In this document: in pieces, positions 29,904 to 40,224 of the stretch
How the letters are laid out: every line of letters begins with the position of its first letter
How positions within the stretch are numbered: the first letter of the stretch is position 1
Assembly (NCBI RefSeq): GCF_017115165.1
Contig: NZ_JABXKF010000184.1
Span: 62,001 to 126,000 of the forward strand
Direction of reading: 5' to 3'
Length of the DNA stretch: 64,000 nucleotides
Origin: Nostoc sp. LPT
GTDB taxonomy: Bacteria > Cyanobacteriota > Cyanobacteriia > Cyanobacteriales > Nostocaceae
Program-made: the position numbers and the translations under genes
Notes under the pieces: generated by a model
Told to the model about the DNA's origin: nothing
Seen by the model: only the letters and a program-made list of their open reading frames with translations
Databases searched by the model: none

Positions 29904-30800
29904 TTAGGACGCTGTGCGAAGCACATCTTCCATAGCATTCCGAAGACAGTCAAATTGAATTAGTTGTTTACGAATTTGACTCTTTAACCATGAGCAACAT
30001 CGCTCAATTTTATTAAGTTCGGGTGAATAGGATGGCAAGTATTTTAAGTGACAGTCTGCCGATTCAATTAATTCTTGAATACATCCACCTCGATGAAATG
30101 TGGCATTATCTGCAATCACTATTTGTGCAGGTTTTAGCGATGGTATTAAACAAGTTTCTAGCCAAGTTTCAAAGACAGTTCGCTTCCTTGCACCCTCCAC
30201 AGTAAATGGAGCGAATAATTTCCCATTACAACAGGCAGCAATCATATTAACTCGTCTTTGTCTCCTCCCACTTTTCAGTGCATGAAATCGCTGACCTTTT
30301 TCATTCCACCCATAGCCATAATCTTCTCTATTATCCATTCCAGCTTCATCTATATAGACTATTGACTCTGGTTTGTACATCGCTATCTCTTCTCTAAATT
30401 CTTGTCGTTTAACTTCATCTCGTTCTTGATAACCATAAGTTTTTTTTCCGAGTGAACCCAATTTTCTTTAAGGCTCTTGATATTGTGCGTTAGCCTAGCT
30501 CGCCGTAGGCATCGCTAATTTCTACCGACCATAATTTGGCCATATCTACTTGAGTTTTATCCCCATTAACCTCAACAAATTTTTCAAATTTTTCCCAGTC
30601 GGTAATTTTATGCCCATTACAAGAGTGGTTGATTTGGTAACGCTTGGTAATCTCCTGTTCTGGCAAATCGATTGAAGCCAAAGGTTGATTGTATTTCGAC
30701 TGATTTGAAAAACTTGAGCCGCTTCACTCTTCTTCATCCCGTCTAACTCAATTGCCTGAATTACCTTCTGACGTAAGTCGTAACTGTAGGATTTTGGCAT
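29904..30800 (-). pseudogene. IS630-family transposase, frameshifted
   Basis: Three pieces make one protein. 30800-30680: HTH part, MPKSYSYDLRQKVIQAIEL. 30681-30516: second frame with HKITDWEKFEKFVEVNGDKT, QVDMAKLW, VEIS. 30461-29904: DDE part with VYIDEAGMDNREDYGYGW, VIADNATFHRGG and YLPSYSPELNKIE. The first junction near 30680 is a frameshift. The second is an inserted 29-bp dispersed repeat (30487-30515) right after VEIS. The third is a run of eight A residues near 30440-30447 (coding strand), where the frame changes again between TRKK and KKTYGYQ. The catalytic D, D, E can be seen, but the gene as read is broken. Confidence 0.8.
30487..30515. repeat. 29-bp dispersed repeat inserted in a transposase
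   Basis: On the minus strand it reads GCGATGCCTACGGCG...GCTAACGC, a copy of the family also found at 22609, 35202, 44579 and 48824. It interrupts the transposase reading frame between VEIS and RALKKIGF. Confidence 0.75.
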
Positions 30801-30893
30801 GATCTGTTCTTGTGCTAAGGCTTAAGCAGTATCTAGTATTACTTTACTCATAGATTATATTCTTTGTCCTAACCGCCTTGGCGGTTGCTATAT

Positions 30894-31436
30894 CAGTTAC
30901 CCTGAAAGCAAATATCACTTGATGCTCATTTTAGCTCAAGGGTGTCTAATGATCGCTTTTTGAATCTAATTTTTATCGATTTATTCGATGTAGTAATTAA
31001 CCTGACATTTGGTACATTACTTCGCACTAAAATCTGCAATTATTCATGGGATAGAGTTGTAAATGATGAGCTTTCAACACCAGAAAGTAGCGCTAGTTCT
31101 TCTAAATATTCACCATCCTTAGAAGAGGTACAAACCATTCCTATTCCATGAAGCCTATCTGCTGTAGCGATTCTCATTTGAATGAAATATAGGCTTAGGG
31201 GCGTACATTTGTGCGCCTTTATGAAAATCTATGTTTATCTGTGGTTAATTGTATCGATTGTCCACAAGCAATAACTAGAATTTTAACGGGAATAGGGTAA
31301 AAACCAGAGGGGCTTTTATTGTTGATGGGCAATACTACCCAAAATAAGCAGAGCAGCAGAAGTTGAAGATGTTGTTCCTTCAGAGTATTTGGGAATACTA
31401 GACTTGAAAAACTTTGTTGGCAAAGGCAAGCAGTGG
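30894..31436. other. region upstream of the helicase gene
   Basis: No convincing gene. A plus-strand frame 30942-31151 (69 codons) has unremarkable composition and no ribosome site, so I do not call it. A degenerate copy of the palindromic GGGGCGTAC repeat lies at 31196-31221. The minus strand next to the IS edge reads HQVIFAFRVT, which may be another tnpB scrap. The frame that continues into the helicase is open from 31389, but ATG 31437 starts its recognised domain. Confidence 0.5.
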
Positions 31437-34400
31437 ATGAACAACGCCCAAGTCAGAATCTATGAGCTATCAAAAGAATTGAATTTGGAGAACAAAGAGT
31501 TAATAGCAATTTGCAACAAACTTAACATTGCAGTCAAAAGCTATAGCAGCAATATTTCAGAGTCTGAGGCAAAACGAATCCGTTTGGCTGCTGAAAAACT
31601 GGCATCTAAAAATGGGACACCCAAAAATGAATTAGGTATAACCAGTCATCAACCAAAGTCACCAGAAATTATCTCTCAAAATCCACTTGCTTCACTTCAC
31701 AAACAACAAATTTTGGGAATTCTTAAACCAATAATCTTAACAAATCGTCCCTTTAACACCCCAGAATTATCCATTACTACATCTTTCCATAAAATAGATT
31801 CTGAAGATTGGGGCTATACATTAGTCAGTTCGACAATTGATAGTTTGATCAGCAATATTGAAAGTCAAACAGCCCTTGAATCATATCCCGACTTTTGGCA
31901 GCGACGAGAGCGTGCTAACGAGCTAATATTTGATTTACTGGGCCAAGAGCCTCGCCTAGTCTATGTACGCCGCAAGGGCGCAGGTAGAAATCCTGGAGAA
32001 GAAATTTGGGATTTAACCATAGCAACAGATCAGCATGATTTCCAATTACCTGCAAGACTTGAGAAGCTAGGAAAAACACTAGGATTTATAGCAGTTGTAG
32101 AACAAGATGGAAGGGGTAGTTTAAAGGTACTATCTGCTAAGTTGCTACAACTTTCACAAGGAAATGCTGATGGCTATGCTGTACCTTATCGTTTACGGCT
32201 ACTGCCTAATCATGACTATCACATCAATATTCCGCCAACGGCATTGGCACGGATGGCAGCCATGCCTATATGCGGCGACCATCTGCCTACAGAAGCTCAT
32301 CTGCGAATTTGGGAAGTATTTTTACAGATTGAGGAAAAAATCGCTAAAGCGCGCCAATTTTGTGTGCCTTTTTTCAGTCACAATGGCTTCGGCTTCGGAA
32401 GATCGATCACTTTTGTGATTGACATAACCTCAGCTACTGTTGACGGTTCTAATGAAAATTCCTTGGCTGTGGAAAAGTTCTGGGAACGGGTAAAACAAGC
32501 AAAGAATGAAGAGGTTAAGCTGTTCGAGACTACTCCCACAGGACAAAATAGGTGCAGCAGCCGCAAATTAGGAACTATTAAAGAAATTCTCCCAAACAGT
32601 TGCACCATCAGCATCAGGCTAAAAGACTCTCTAGCTGACGATATGGCAGCAGGACGTTATCAGCTACCAGCGACCGGATTTTTGTTTTTCGAGGCATTTG
32701 GTGACATCCAACAGATTCAGCGTAAAAAAGAAGCCTTGACACAATTAAAACAGGGACGCACCCAAAATCCCTATTTAGGAAACTTTTTATTCGACGCTTC
32801 CCAAGCAAGACTTATTCAAGAAACTGTCGAATTGCGACCAGAGGATTTGTTGTTATTCTCAGCTAATCCTAGTCAGAAAGCAGCAGTAGAAATGGTGCTT
32901 GCATCTGAGGATTTAGTTCTCATTCAGGGGCCACCAGGTACTGGTAAAACTACCGTAATTGCCGAGATTTGCTATCAAGTTGCTCTAAGGGGTGGACGCA
33001 CTCTAATTACTTCTCAAGCCAATTTAGCAGTAGATAACGCCTTGAGTAGATTAGTTCATAATCCAGTGATTCGGGCTGTGCGAAAGGGAAACGCCGAAAA
33101 AGTTGCAGAGGAAGGACAACCATTTTTAGAAAATCGAGTGATTAGCACATGGCTAGAAAATACCGCTACTGACTGCGAAAAGAATCTTACCCAACGCCTC
33201 GATAATGTAAGAGTTTTACAGTAATTATTGGCAGCATTACAACGATTCACAGCATACCTGAAAGTAGAAGAGGTATTTAAGGGAGAGCAGAATTTATTAC
33301 AGACGCGTAAAGCAAATTTAGAGTCAGCTTGTACGACCCAAAAAAATGAATACAATCAAGCCGCATCCCAACTGGCCGAGGTCGAATCTCTGAAAACTGC
33401 TTTGGAGGAGTTGTTGAATCAAGCACCTTCAGTAGACTGGCAAGATCCAACACTTCTTAATTTATGGACGGGTCTGAATAAATACACATCTACAGACGCT
33501 TCCTTGCAAAACTTTGCTGCAAATCTTCGGTTAGCAATTGATTTGGCTTCTAAACTTGGTATGGTTAAACCAAATAAGCCGCGATTTGGTTTAGCCGGTT
33601 GGTTGCAGAACACTGTAGCTTCTTGGATTACTGAAGTTCGTACAGCATTAGCCTACGCCAGTAATATAGCTATAGCAATGACCGAAGCGGAGTTAGCTGC
33701 ACAAAGTTACACACAAAATTCAGAATCTCTTGCTCGCCTAAAGTCAAATCACCAACAATTGCTTGCTAATCAGCAAAGCTTCCAATCAAGAATTAGAAAT
33801 CTACACAACCGTGAATCTGAAGTCAGTTTAGCAATAAATGACCTTGATATATGGCTGTCTACAGCTAATTTAAATATCATCAATGTATTGACACAGTGCT
33901 TACAAAATCGTCAAGACTTTACAGTTAACTTAATCTCATTACCTTCGGGATTACGAAGCATGACGATCGCAGATCAATATCTACCCTGGCAACAAAGTAT
34001 TGATCAGTGTCAGTTGAAAGTCAATGAATTAATTCAAAAATATCGCCCATGGGATAGAGTATGCAGTCGGGTTACTGAAATCAGAGATTTACTCGTGCGG
34101 GGGCGAAATCTACTAGGTAATCGCTCAATCAATGAAGCTGCTATTTCCCAGGTGAGCGTTAGTAACGCACAAGACCCTGTGGAATCTCTCATAAAGCTGA
34201 AGCAACTAGCACAAAATAGCATCAATGAAATTGAGAAACCACTAGGAGTTTGGGGTCGGATTATTGAATGGATGCTTGCGGTTGCTGTCAAGCAGAAAAG
34301 TATGGATTCCATAGCTCAAAAATTACGTCCATATAGTCGCCGTCATAGCGCGGCAGTAACTCTTGAAGCTATTAGGAGACAAGCCCAGATTATACGTCAA

Positions 34401-36229
34401 AGAGTTCAGCCTGTTGAAAGTGAATCGGCTATCTCCCAAATTACAAAGGAGGTGGTCAACGGCATAGTTACGAGTGCGCGTACATGGCTGAAGCAACTAC
34501 AGACTGAAACCGAAAATGAGCAAAAGCAGCTTGAGGTTCAATTGAATGAACAGATGAGCTTGGCGACTAATGAACAGCAAAAAATATCTGCTAATCAAGA
34601 GCAGCTAGAAAATTATCGTAGTGAAGCTGACTTCAAATTTCAAAGAGTGATCGCACTTTCACAAGAACTTTTATCCTTTCCACACTTACCGAATGAATTA
34701 AAACTTTTAGTGCAACGATACCTCAATAATTCTTCAAATATTCTGACTGAATCCTCACAATTTACAGCAAAAATACGGAACTGGGAAAATCGGCTAAAAC
34801 AACTTGATAGTTTGATTTCCTTAATCAATCCTTTTGCTACAGTTTTGACTATCAAAGACCTGCTGGTAATTCGCATTTCTAGCTTGCAGACACAACTGAA
34901 ACTTACAAAAACAAATTTCTAGAAATTCAAAGCCAAAGACAGAAAATTGTTGAGCATTTACAGCAGCAATTAGAATATATCTCAAATGAGCGAACTTGGT
35001 GGCAGTCAATTTGGGAAGCTATTCCTGGGGAATTCAAGCCTGAAGTTGATTCTACAGACTTGTTTAATCTGGAATCCTTACGGAATATCAAGACTCAATT
35101 TGAATATTGGCAACAGCAGCTCCAAAATGAAGAAATTTATCTCAATCGATATCAGCACTTTGTCCAAGATTGGATAGGAAAATTAAGACAGCCAACGGAA
35201 AGCGATGCCTGCGGCGGGCTACGCCTACGCACTGATTTAAGGCGGATTTATCTAAATAATGCCAACGTCATTGGTATCACTTGTGTTCAGGCCGCAAATT
35301 ATGATTTTTCACAAGAATTCAAATACTTTGATGTTGTCATTATTGATGAAGTAAGTAAATGTACTCCTCCAGAGTTATTAATCCCAGCTTTGAAAGGCAA
35401 AAAGTTAGTCATGGTAGGCGACCATCGACAATTACCACCCATGCTTGACACGAATACTTTAGAGGAAGTTTCTCAAGAGATTGGCAGCACAAATACAGAA
35501 CTAGAATTATTGCAAGAGTCACTGTTCAAAATTCAGTTTGAAACTGCTAATGATAGCATCAAAGAAATGTTAAATATTCAATATCGAATGCACCCGATTA
35601 TTATGGGGGCAATCAATCAGTTTTATGATGGTAAACTAGAATGTGGGATTTTGAAGCCCGATACAAAACGCGCACATAATTTAGCAGGCAAAATCATCCA
35701 AGAATATCACCATATTATCTGGATAAAAACGCCTGGAAGTAATGAGTTTAAAGAGGAAACCATAGGAACTTGATTTTTTAATATTCCAGAAATTAATGCG
35801 ATTGAACGTCTATGTAAGCAGTTTGAGACTACTTGGGCTTCTAGAGTTGCTAATGGTGAACCAAAAAAAGAAATTGCCGTGATTACTTTTTATGGCGCTC
35901 AACTCAGGAAAATTGATGAACGCTTGCAATCTAAACATTTTCCATCGCTACAAATCACCACTGGTACAGTAGACCGATTTCAAGGTATGGAACGACCTGT
36001 TGTAATTGTGAGTATGGTTCGCAATAATAATAGAGGAGATGTGGGATTTGCCAAGAAACCGGAACGAGTTAACGTTGCATTTTCCCGCGCTCAAGAATTA
36101 CTAATAATTGTGGGTTGTCATTCGCTATTTACTCAACAGCGTCGACAAGTCGGGAGTATGTACTCCAATGTTTCAAACATCGTGTGTCTACATGGAGGTT
36201 TCGTTGATGTTTCTCGCCTCTTCTGCTAA
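31437..36229 (+). pseudogene. Upf1/COG1112-type SF1 helicase with IF2_N domain, interrupted
   Basis: Reconstructed ~1,600-residue protein. Residues 2-55 ([20 protein letters not shown]) are an IF2_N domain nearly like cyanobacterial IF-2. A ~430-residue region of unknown fold follows, then Walker [11 protein letters not shown] (32928-32957) and motif Ia [13 protein letters not shown] long charged, helical insert spans 33.2-35.0 kb. The remaining SF1 motifs are all present: IIDEVSK, VGDHRQLPP, QYRMHP, TVDRFQGMERPVVIV and VAFSRAQELLIIVG. Lesions: in-frame TAA at 33222-33224 (same frame continues), a frameshift at about 34880-34920, and in-frame TGA at 35771-35773. Its 3' end overlaps the PLD gene by 23 bp. 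Partial products could still be made; sequencing error cannot be excluded for any one lesion. Confidence 0.82.
35202..35230. repeat. 29-bp dispersed repeat inside the helicase reading frame
   Basis: GCGATGCCTGCGGCGGG...CTACGCCTACGC is read in frame as DACGGLRLR between a helical segment and the next helicase part. It does not break the frame. Confidence 0.8.
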
Positions 36230-38039
36230 ACCGATTGATGACAATATCAAGAATTTTGTTGACGAAATAGAAGCGCAAAGTCCTAGTTTATCAGTTTTAG
36301 CAGCGCGTGAATTCCGTTATAGTTTACGACAAACTCAGGTAGAAGTAAACATTAAAAAACCTCGTCAGTTTAACGTACTTGAAGAATTTATCATCCGCGC
36401 CGCTATTGAATTTAAACCTCCGCCAACAGAGGATGAATTAGCCTCTATACTTGGGCTTGATTCTGTATTTATTAAAACTACTACTACAACTCTTCGTTCC
36501 TTACAAACTCTATCACCAATATCGCCACTAACAGTTACTCCTGAAGGTCGCTCATTTTATGAAAAAGGGTCTGTACCACAGCCGCCATATCCTATACAAA
36601 TTTATGCTATTACTGACCCTTTAAGCGATAAGATAACCTTTCAATCTGAATCACTAAACGAGACAACGATAAATTTGCCTGACTTAGCAGACTTTATAAC
36701 TATTGATCATACAATTGCTGATATTGCTTCCCTACCCCTTGAAGAAATACAAAAAAGTATTCAAGCTTCAGGTTTAGCACTTCATGTGCCAGAAGAGGGA
36801 AAAATTGTAACTTCCTGTAGGGTGCTAGCTTCGACTCAAAAAATCTGGACAAAAATATCGCTTTTCGTTATTTTTGATGCTCTTGAAGATAAATTGAGCA
36901 TTCAAATAAGAAATGGAAAGCAAATTTTAGAGTCAGCATCAAATTGGTTAGAATTTTTACATACTGAAGGTAAAATATCTTTGCAAGCATTATGTAAGTT
37001 GTCAACTGAAACCATAGATTTTGAACGCGAAGTCATTCTCAAGCAGAAAAATACTCAAATAGAAGCTAGACTCGAAAATATTCGCCAAAAGGCGCTAGAA
37101 GCTGCCACAGTGAACAATTTAAAAATAGATAATTTTACAGTGGTAGGTGAAGCTATACAGTTACGCGATGGGCAAATTGCTCAAGCTTTTATAGAAGTTT
37201 TAAATTCGGCTAAAAGTCAAGTTCTTATTTATTCTCCTTGGGTGAATCAGGCAGTTGTCAATGAAAAATTTATAACTCTTTTACAGAAATTAGCTAATCG
37301 CGGAGTCTGGATTTTAGTTGGACATGGAATTGCGCGGCGAGAAGAAGATGAGAATAAACCAATTTCACCAGAAGTAGAAAAAAAACTTCGAGCGATAAAA
37401 ACACCTGATGGTTTACCATCCGTACAGGTTTTTTGGTTGGGAGATTCCCATATCAAAGAAGTAATAGTTGATAAAGAAATCCATCTTTGCGGCTCTCATA
37501 ACTGGCTATCCTATCGCGGCGATTACCTACCACGAGGTGAGTCAGTTTATAAAGTTACAATCCCACATCAAGTCCAGGAAGCTTATGAATTTCTCGCTAA
37601 TCGCTTCCAAAATCACGCTCAAAAATTATGGCAAAATGCTTTAGAAAACCGCAATTCTGAACTAGCTATAGAGTCTTTATGTGTGTGGGGTGCGCTAGGT
37701 ATGGAAGATATTGCACTCAAAGAGATACAGAAAAATAATTGGCTTGAACTTCTGCCTGTATGGTTGAATGTAGCAATACAGGGATTAAAATCGAAAAACT
37801 TCTCAGGTGATTCAGCAAGTTTTAAAACTGCACTTTCGTTGCTAAGTCAAGTTTCTATTGAAGAGGCTTTTATTGAGTTATTGCAACAGGGATGGCGTAA
37901 AGTTATCGGCGCGATCGCAATTAACAATCCCGAAACTGCTTTCAACTTACTTAGTGATGAAGTATGGGCGCAATTTATACGTCTCAAGATTGTTCAAGAG
38001 AGTGATTCACCCAATGATTTGATTTTGTACTGTATTTAA
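36207..38039 (+). CDS. phospholipase D-like (HKD) protein partnered with SF1 helicase
   Basis: Intact 610-residue protein. A GGAGG ribosome site at 36194-36198, eight bases before ATG 36207, fixes the start inside the helicase gene's 3' end, so translation is probably coupled. Residues ~1-340 are unrecognised (possible helix-turn-helix at PPTEDELASILGL). The PLD-like domain starts around VLIYSPWVNQAV and contains one HxK(x)4D motif, HIKEVIVD, followed by GSHNWLSYRGD, the usual GSxN companion. Only one HKD is visible, so a dimer would be needed for activity. The C-terminal ~150 residues are helical. PLD proteins next to COG1112 helicases occur in anti-phage systems; that role is inferred. Confidence 0.85.
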   Translation: MFLASSAKPIDDNIKNFVDEIEAQSPSLSVLAAREFRYSLRQTQVEVNIKKPRQFNVLEEFIIRAAIEFKPPPTEDELASILGLDSVFIKTTTTTLRSLQTLSPISPLTVTPEGRSFYEKGSVPQPPYPIQIYAITDPLSDKITFQSESLNETTINLPDLADFITIDHTIADIASLPLEEIQKSIQASGLALHVPEEGKIVTSCRVLASTQKIWTKISLFVIFDALEDKLSIQIRNGKQILESASNWLEFLHTEGKISLQALCKLSTETIDFEREVILKQKNTQIEARLENIRQKALEAATVNNLKIDNFTVVGEAIQLRDGQIAQAFIEVLNSAKSQVLIYSPWVNQAVVNEKFITLLQKLANRGVWILVGHGIARREEDENKPISPEVEKKLRAIKTPDGLPSVQVFWLGDSHIKEVIVDKEIHLCGSHNWLSYRGDYLPRGESVYKVTIPHQVQEAYEFLANRFQNHAQKLWQNALENRNSELAIESLCVWGALGMEDIALKEIQKNNWLELLPVWLNVAIQGLKSKNFSGDSASFKTALSLLSQVSIEEAFIELLQQGWRKVIGAIAINNPETAFNLLSDEVWAQFIRLKIVQESDSPNDLILYCI

Positions 38040-38230
38040 CCCAGATTAGGATATTTTTCATACTCCAATAGTAATAATTTATCAGAAGACAGCCCAGAAT
38101 AAATATGCCGTCTTGATTTCGCGGGAATTGGCAATTAAATAATTCTTAACCTTTGATTGACTTAAAGATAGATTCAGAGATTCGTCTTGTTCGATACAAT
38201 TTATAGGTAGAGAGAGCCGAGGAGAACAAG

Positions 38231-39370
38231 GTGGTCTTATTAAAAGGCTTTGAGATTGAGATATACACTGGCACGCCTCAAGGTGAAATCGTCGGTCTCT
38301 CCGACAAAATTGTTGCGGCTTTGGATGGATTTATGCGCGAACCAGATAGCCGCAACGTTGAATACATCACTCAACCATCTCACAATTACGAAAATTTATT
38401 GTGTGCTTTGCTGCGTCCTCGGCGGGAGTTGCGAAACTACCTCAATCGTTTGGGCGATTACACCTTAATACCAGGGAGTACTTTATCTTTGGGTGGGGGC
38501 GATCGCTTTCTCCGTTCCGATCCAGCAAACCCATATCATGATTACATTGAGAACACCTACGGCACGAAAGTAGTTACCGCTAGCGTACACATAAATATAG
38601 GCATCAGCGATCCAGAAGTATTAATGCGGGCGTGTCGAGCGATCCGTATGGAAGCGCCCCTATTTCTCGCCCTCAGCGCCTCATCTCCCTTCTTGGATGG
38701 CAAAACTACTGGCTATCACTCCACCCGTTGGGGCGTCTTCCCACAAACGCCTAGCCATGTCCCCTTATTTGCCAGCCACGCCGATCATATCCAGTGGGTG
38801 GAAGATCAACTCCTTGCCGGAACCATGCAGAATGTGCGGCATTTGTGGGCATCGGTACGACCAAATGGCGATCGCCGTCCTTATGACCTAAATCGCCTAG
38901 AATTGCGAATTTGCGATTTAGTCACAGATCCTATTGCCTTACTAGCAATTACTGCCTTGTTAGAAGCACGTTTGTTGCAAATAATCGAAAATCCCAGCAT
39001 CGATCCGTTAACCCAAAGTACTTTCTCTGCTGAAGAACTTGTGACTCTGACTGCCGACAACGAAGCTGCTGCTGCTGCTAGTAGTCTCGATGCTCAGTTG
39101 AGACATTGGCAAGATGGTAGAAGCATCGTAGCGAGAGATTGGATTGCCGAAATGTACCAAGATGTTTGGGCGATCGCCAAGCAACAAGGTTTTAGCTGTT
39201 TCCTTTCCCCTTTGCACAAAATTCTCCGCGAAGGCAATGAAGCTCAACAGTGGTTGCAGTTACACGCAGTCGGTTTTGACACCCACCGCGTCATCACTCA
39301 GGCTATTATTGCCACCCAAGAGCGCGAAATTGAACTCGAAGACAAATTATGTTCGTCTCTGCTGGGTTAA
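38231..39370 (+). CDS. gshA: glutamate-cysteine ligase, cyanobacterial type
   Basis: First enzyme of glutathione synthesis, joining glutamate and cysteine with ATP. The 379-residue protein begins KGFEIEIYTGTPQGEIVGLS and contains the GCS2-like features VEYITQPSHNYENLL, TASVHINIGISDPE and RLELRICDLV. Start is GTG 38231 with GAGGAG ten bases upstream. Length and sequence agree with the cyanobacterial group as I recall it. It is separated by about 190 bp from the PLD gene and marks the return to housekeeping DNA. Confidence 0.9.
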   Translation: MVLLKGFEIEIYTGTPQGEIVGLSDKIVAALDGFMREPDSRNVEYITQPSHNYENLLCALLRPRRELRNYLNRLGDYTLIPGSTLSLGGGDRFLRSDPANPYHDYIENTYGTKVVTASVHINIGISDPEVLMRACRAIRMEAPLFLALSASSPFLDGKTTGYHSTRWGVFPQTPSHVPLFASHADHIQWVEDQLLAGTMQNVRHLWASVRPNGDRRPYDLNRLELRICDLVTDPIALLAITALLEARLLQIIENPSIDPLTQSTFSAEELVTLTADNEAAAAASSLDAQLRHWQDGRSIVARDWIAEMYQDVWAIAKQQGFSCFLSPLHKILREGNEAQQWLQLHAVGFDTHRVITQAIIATQEREIELEDKLCSSLLG

Positions 39371-39762
39371 CTCAAAAGCCATTGGGGATTGGGCAGAGGG
39401 GCAGGGGGATGATAAAGATGACGGGGACAGGGGAGAATTATTGAACAAGTTTTTTCCTTGTCTCTTCCCAATGCCCCATGCCCCCATCTCCTGTCTTCAT
39501 ACAAATGATAGATTTTATTGCAGTCACTACCAGCCCTAAAATACATAAGTACTTACTTTTTCTACACAAAACTTAATATTTACTGATTGTAGCCAAATAC
39601 CCTCTCAGGCATTGCTCTGGGATGATTTGTACTTCGTTTTAAAAATCTAATCGGTTGAGGATGCTTGATTATTATTAACAAAACCTATGAATAGCCTCTA
39701 TCTTTTGGTAGATTTAACATTGGCAATAAATTGTTTTATACAATACGTAAATTGTACGGATA
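39371..39762. repeat. intergenic region with purine-rich repeat
   Basis: GGGCAGAGGGGCAGGGGG-like sequence at about 39393-39440, followed by its pyrimidine-rich complement CCAATGCCCCATGCCCCC and then an AT-rich stretch that should hold the trmL promoter. No gene seen. Confidence 0.6.
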
Positions 39763-40224
39763 ATGCCTCAGGTAGTTTTAGTTAACCCGCAGATACCTCC
39801 TAATACAGGTAATATTGCCCGTACTTGTGCAGCTACGGGTACAGAATTGCATTTAGTTGGGCCTTTGGGGTTTGAAATTAGCGATCGCTACCTCAAAAGA
39901 GCCGGCTTAGATTACTGGCCTTATGTCAAACTACACTATTACGAATCCCTCGAAGCCTTTAAGACCGTACATCAGGAGCGTGGCGGCAGATGGTTGGGTT
40001 ATACGGTTGGTGGAAATTGTAATTATGTAAGCTTTCAGTTTCAACCTGATGATTGGCTACTGTTTGGTAGTGAAACCACGGGCTTACCACCAGCAATTCT
40101 GTCAGATTGCGATGCTACTCTGTATATTCCCATGAGCCAAGCGGGGGTTCGCAGCTTGAATCTGTCAGTAAGTGTAGCGATTGGCTTATTTGAAACTCGT
40201 CGTCAGTTAGGCTATTTACAATAG
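39763..40224 (+). CDS. trmL: tRNA (cytidine/uridine-34-2'-O)-methyltransferase
   Basis: SPOUT-class enzyme methylating the wobble ribose of certain tRNA-Leu species. The 153-residue protein has the three SPOUT knot motifs: VNPQIPPNTGNIARTCAATG near the N-terminus, LLFGSETTGLPPAIL, and IPMSQAGVRSLNLSVSVAI. Length equals that of stand-alone TrmL (YibK). Confidence 0.93.
   Translation: MPQVVLVNPQIPPNTGNIARTCAATGTELHLVGPLGFEISDRYLKRAGLDYWPYVKLHYYESLEAFKTVHQERGGRWLGYTVGGNCNYVSFQFQPDDWLLFGSETTGLPPAILSDCDATLYIPMSQAGVRSLNLSVSVAIGLFETRRQLGYLQ

Larger units (their letters stand above)
29884..30893 (-). mobile_element. IS630-family insertion sequence, decayed
   Basis: Bounded by inverted ends GATATAGCAA... 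on the left and ...TTGCTATATC on the right; the outer ~27 bp match in inverse (ending GGCGGTTAGGAC / GTCCTAACCGCC). TA dinucleotides lie at both edges, as expected for IS630/Tc1 target duplication. It carries the disrupted transposase on the minus strand. It sits at the broken 5' end of the tnpB remnant, so it probably inserted into that older element. Confidence 0.85.

Noticed and set aside
30942-31151. 69-codon plus-strand frame upstream of the helicase
   Set aside because: No ribosome site, no recognisable domain, and it sits in repeat and IS debris.
33222-35773. Idea that the in-frame TAA and TGA in the helicase are recoded (selenocysteine or readthrough)
   Set aside because: One is TAA, no SECIS-like context is visible, and there is an additional true frameshift; decay is the simpler reading.
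31437-36229. Assignment as a canonical Mokosh type I helicase
   Set aside because: No Ser/Thr kinase motifs (such as HRDxKxxN or DFG) could be seen, so only a Mokosh-like relationship is proposed.
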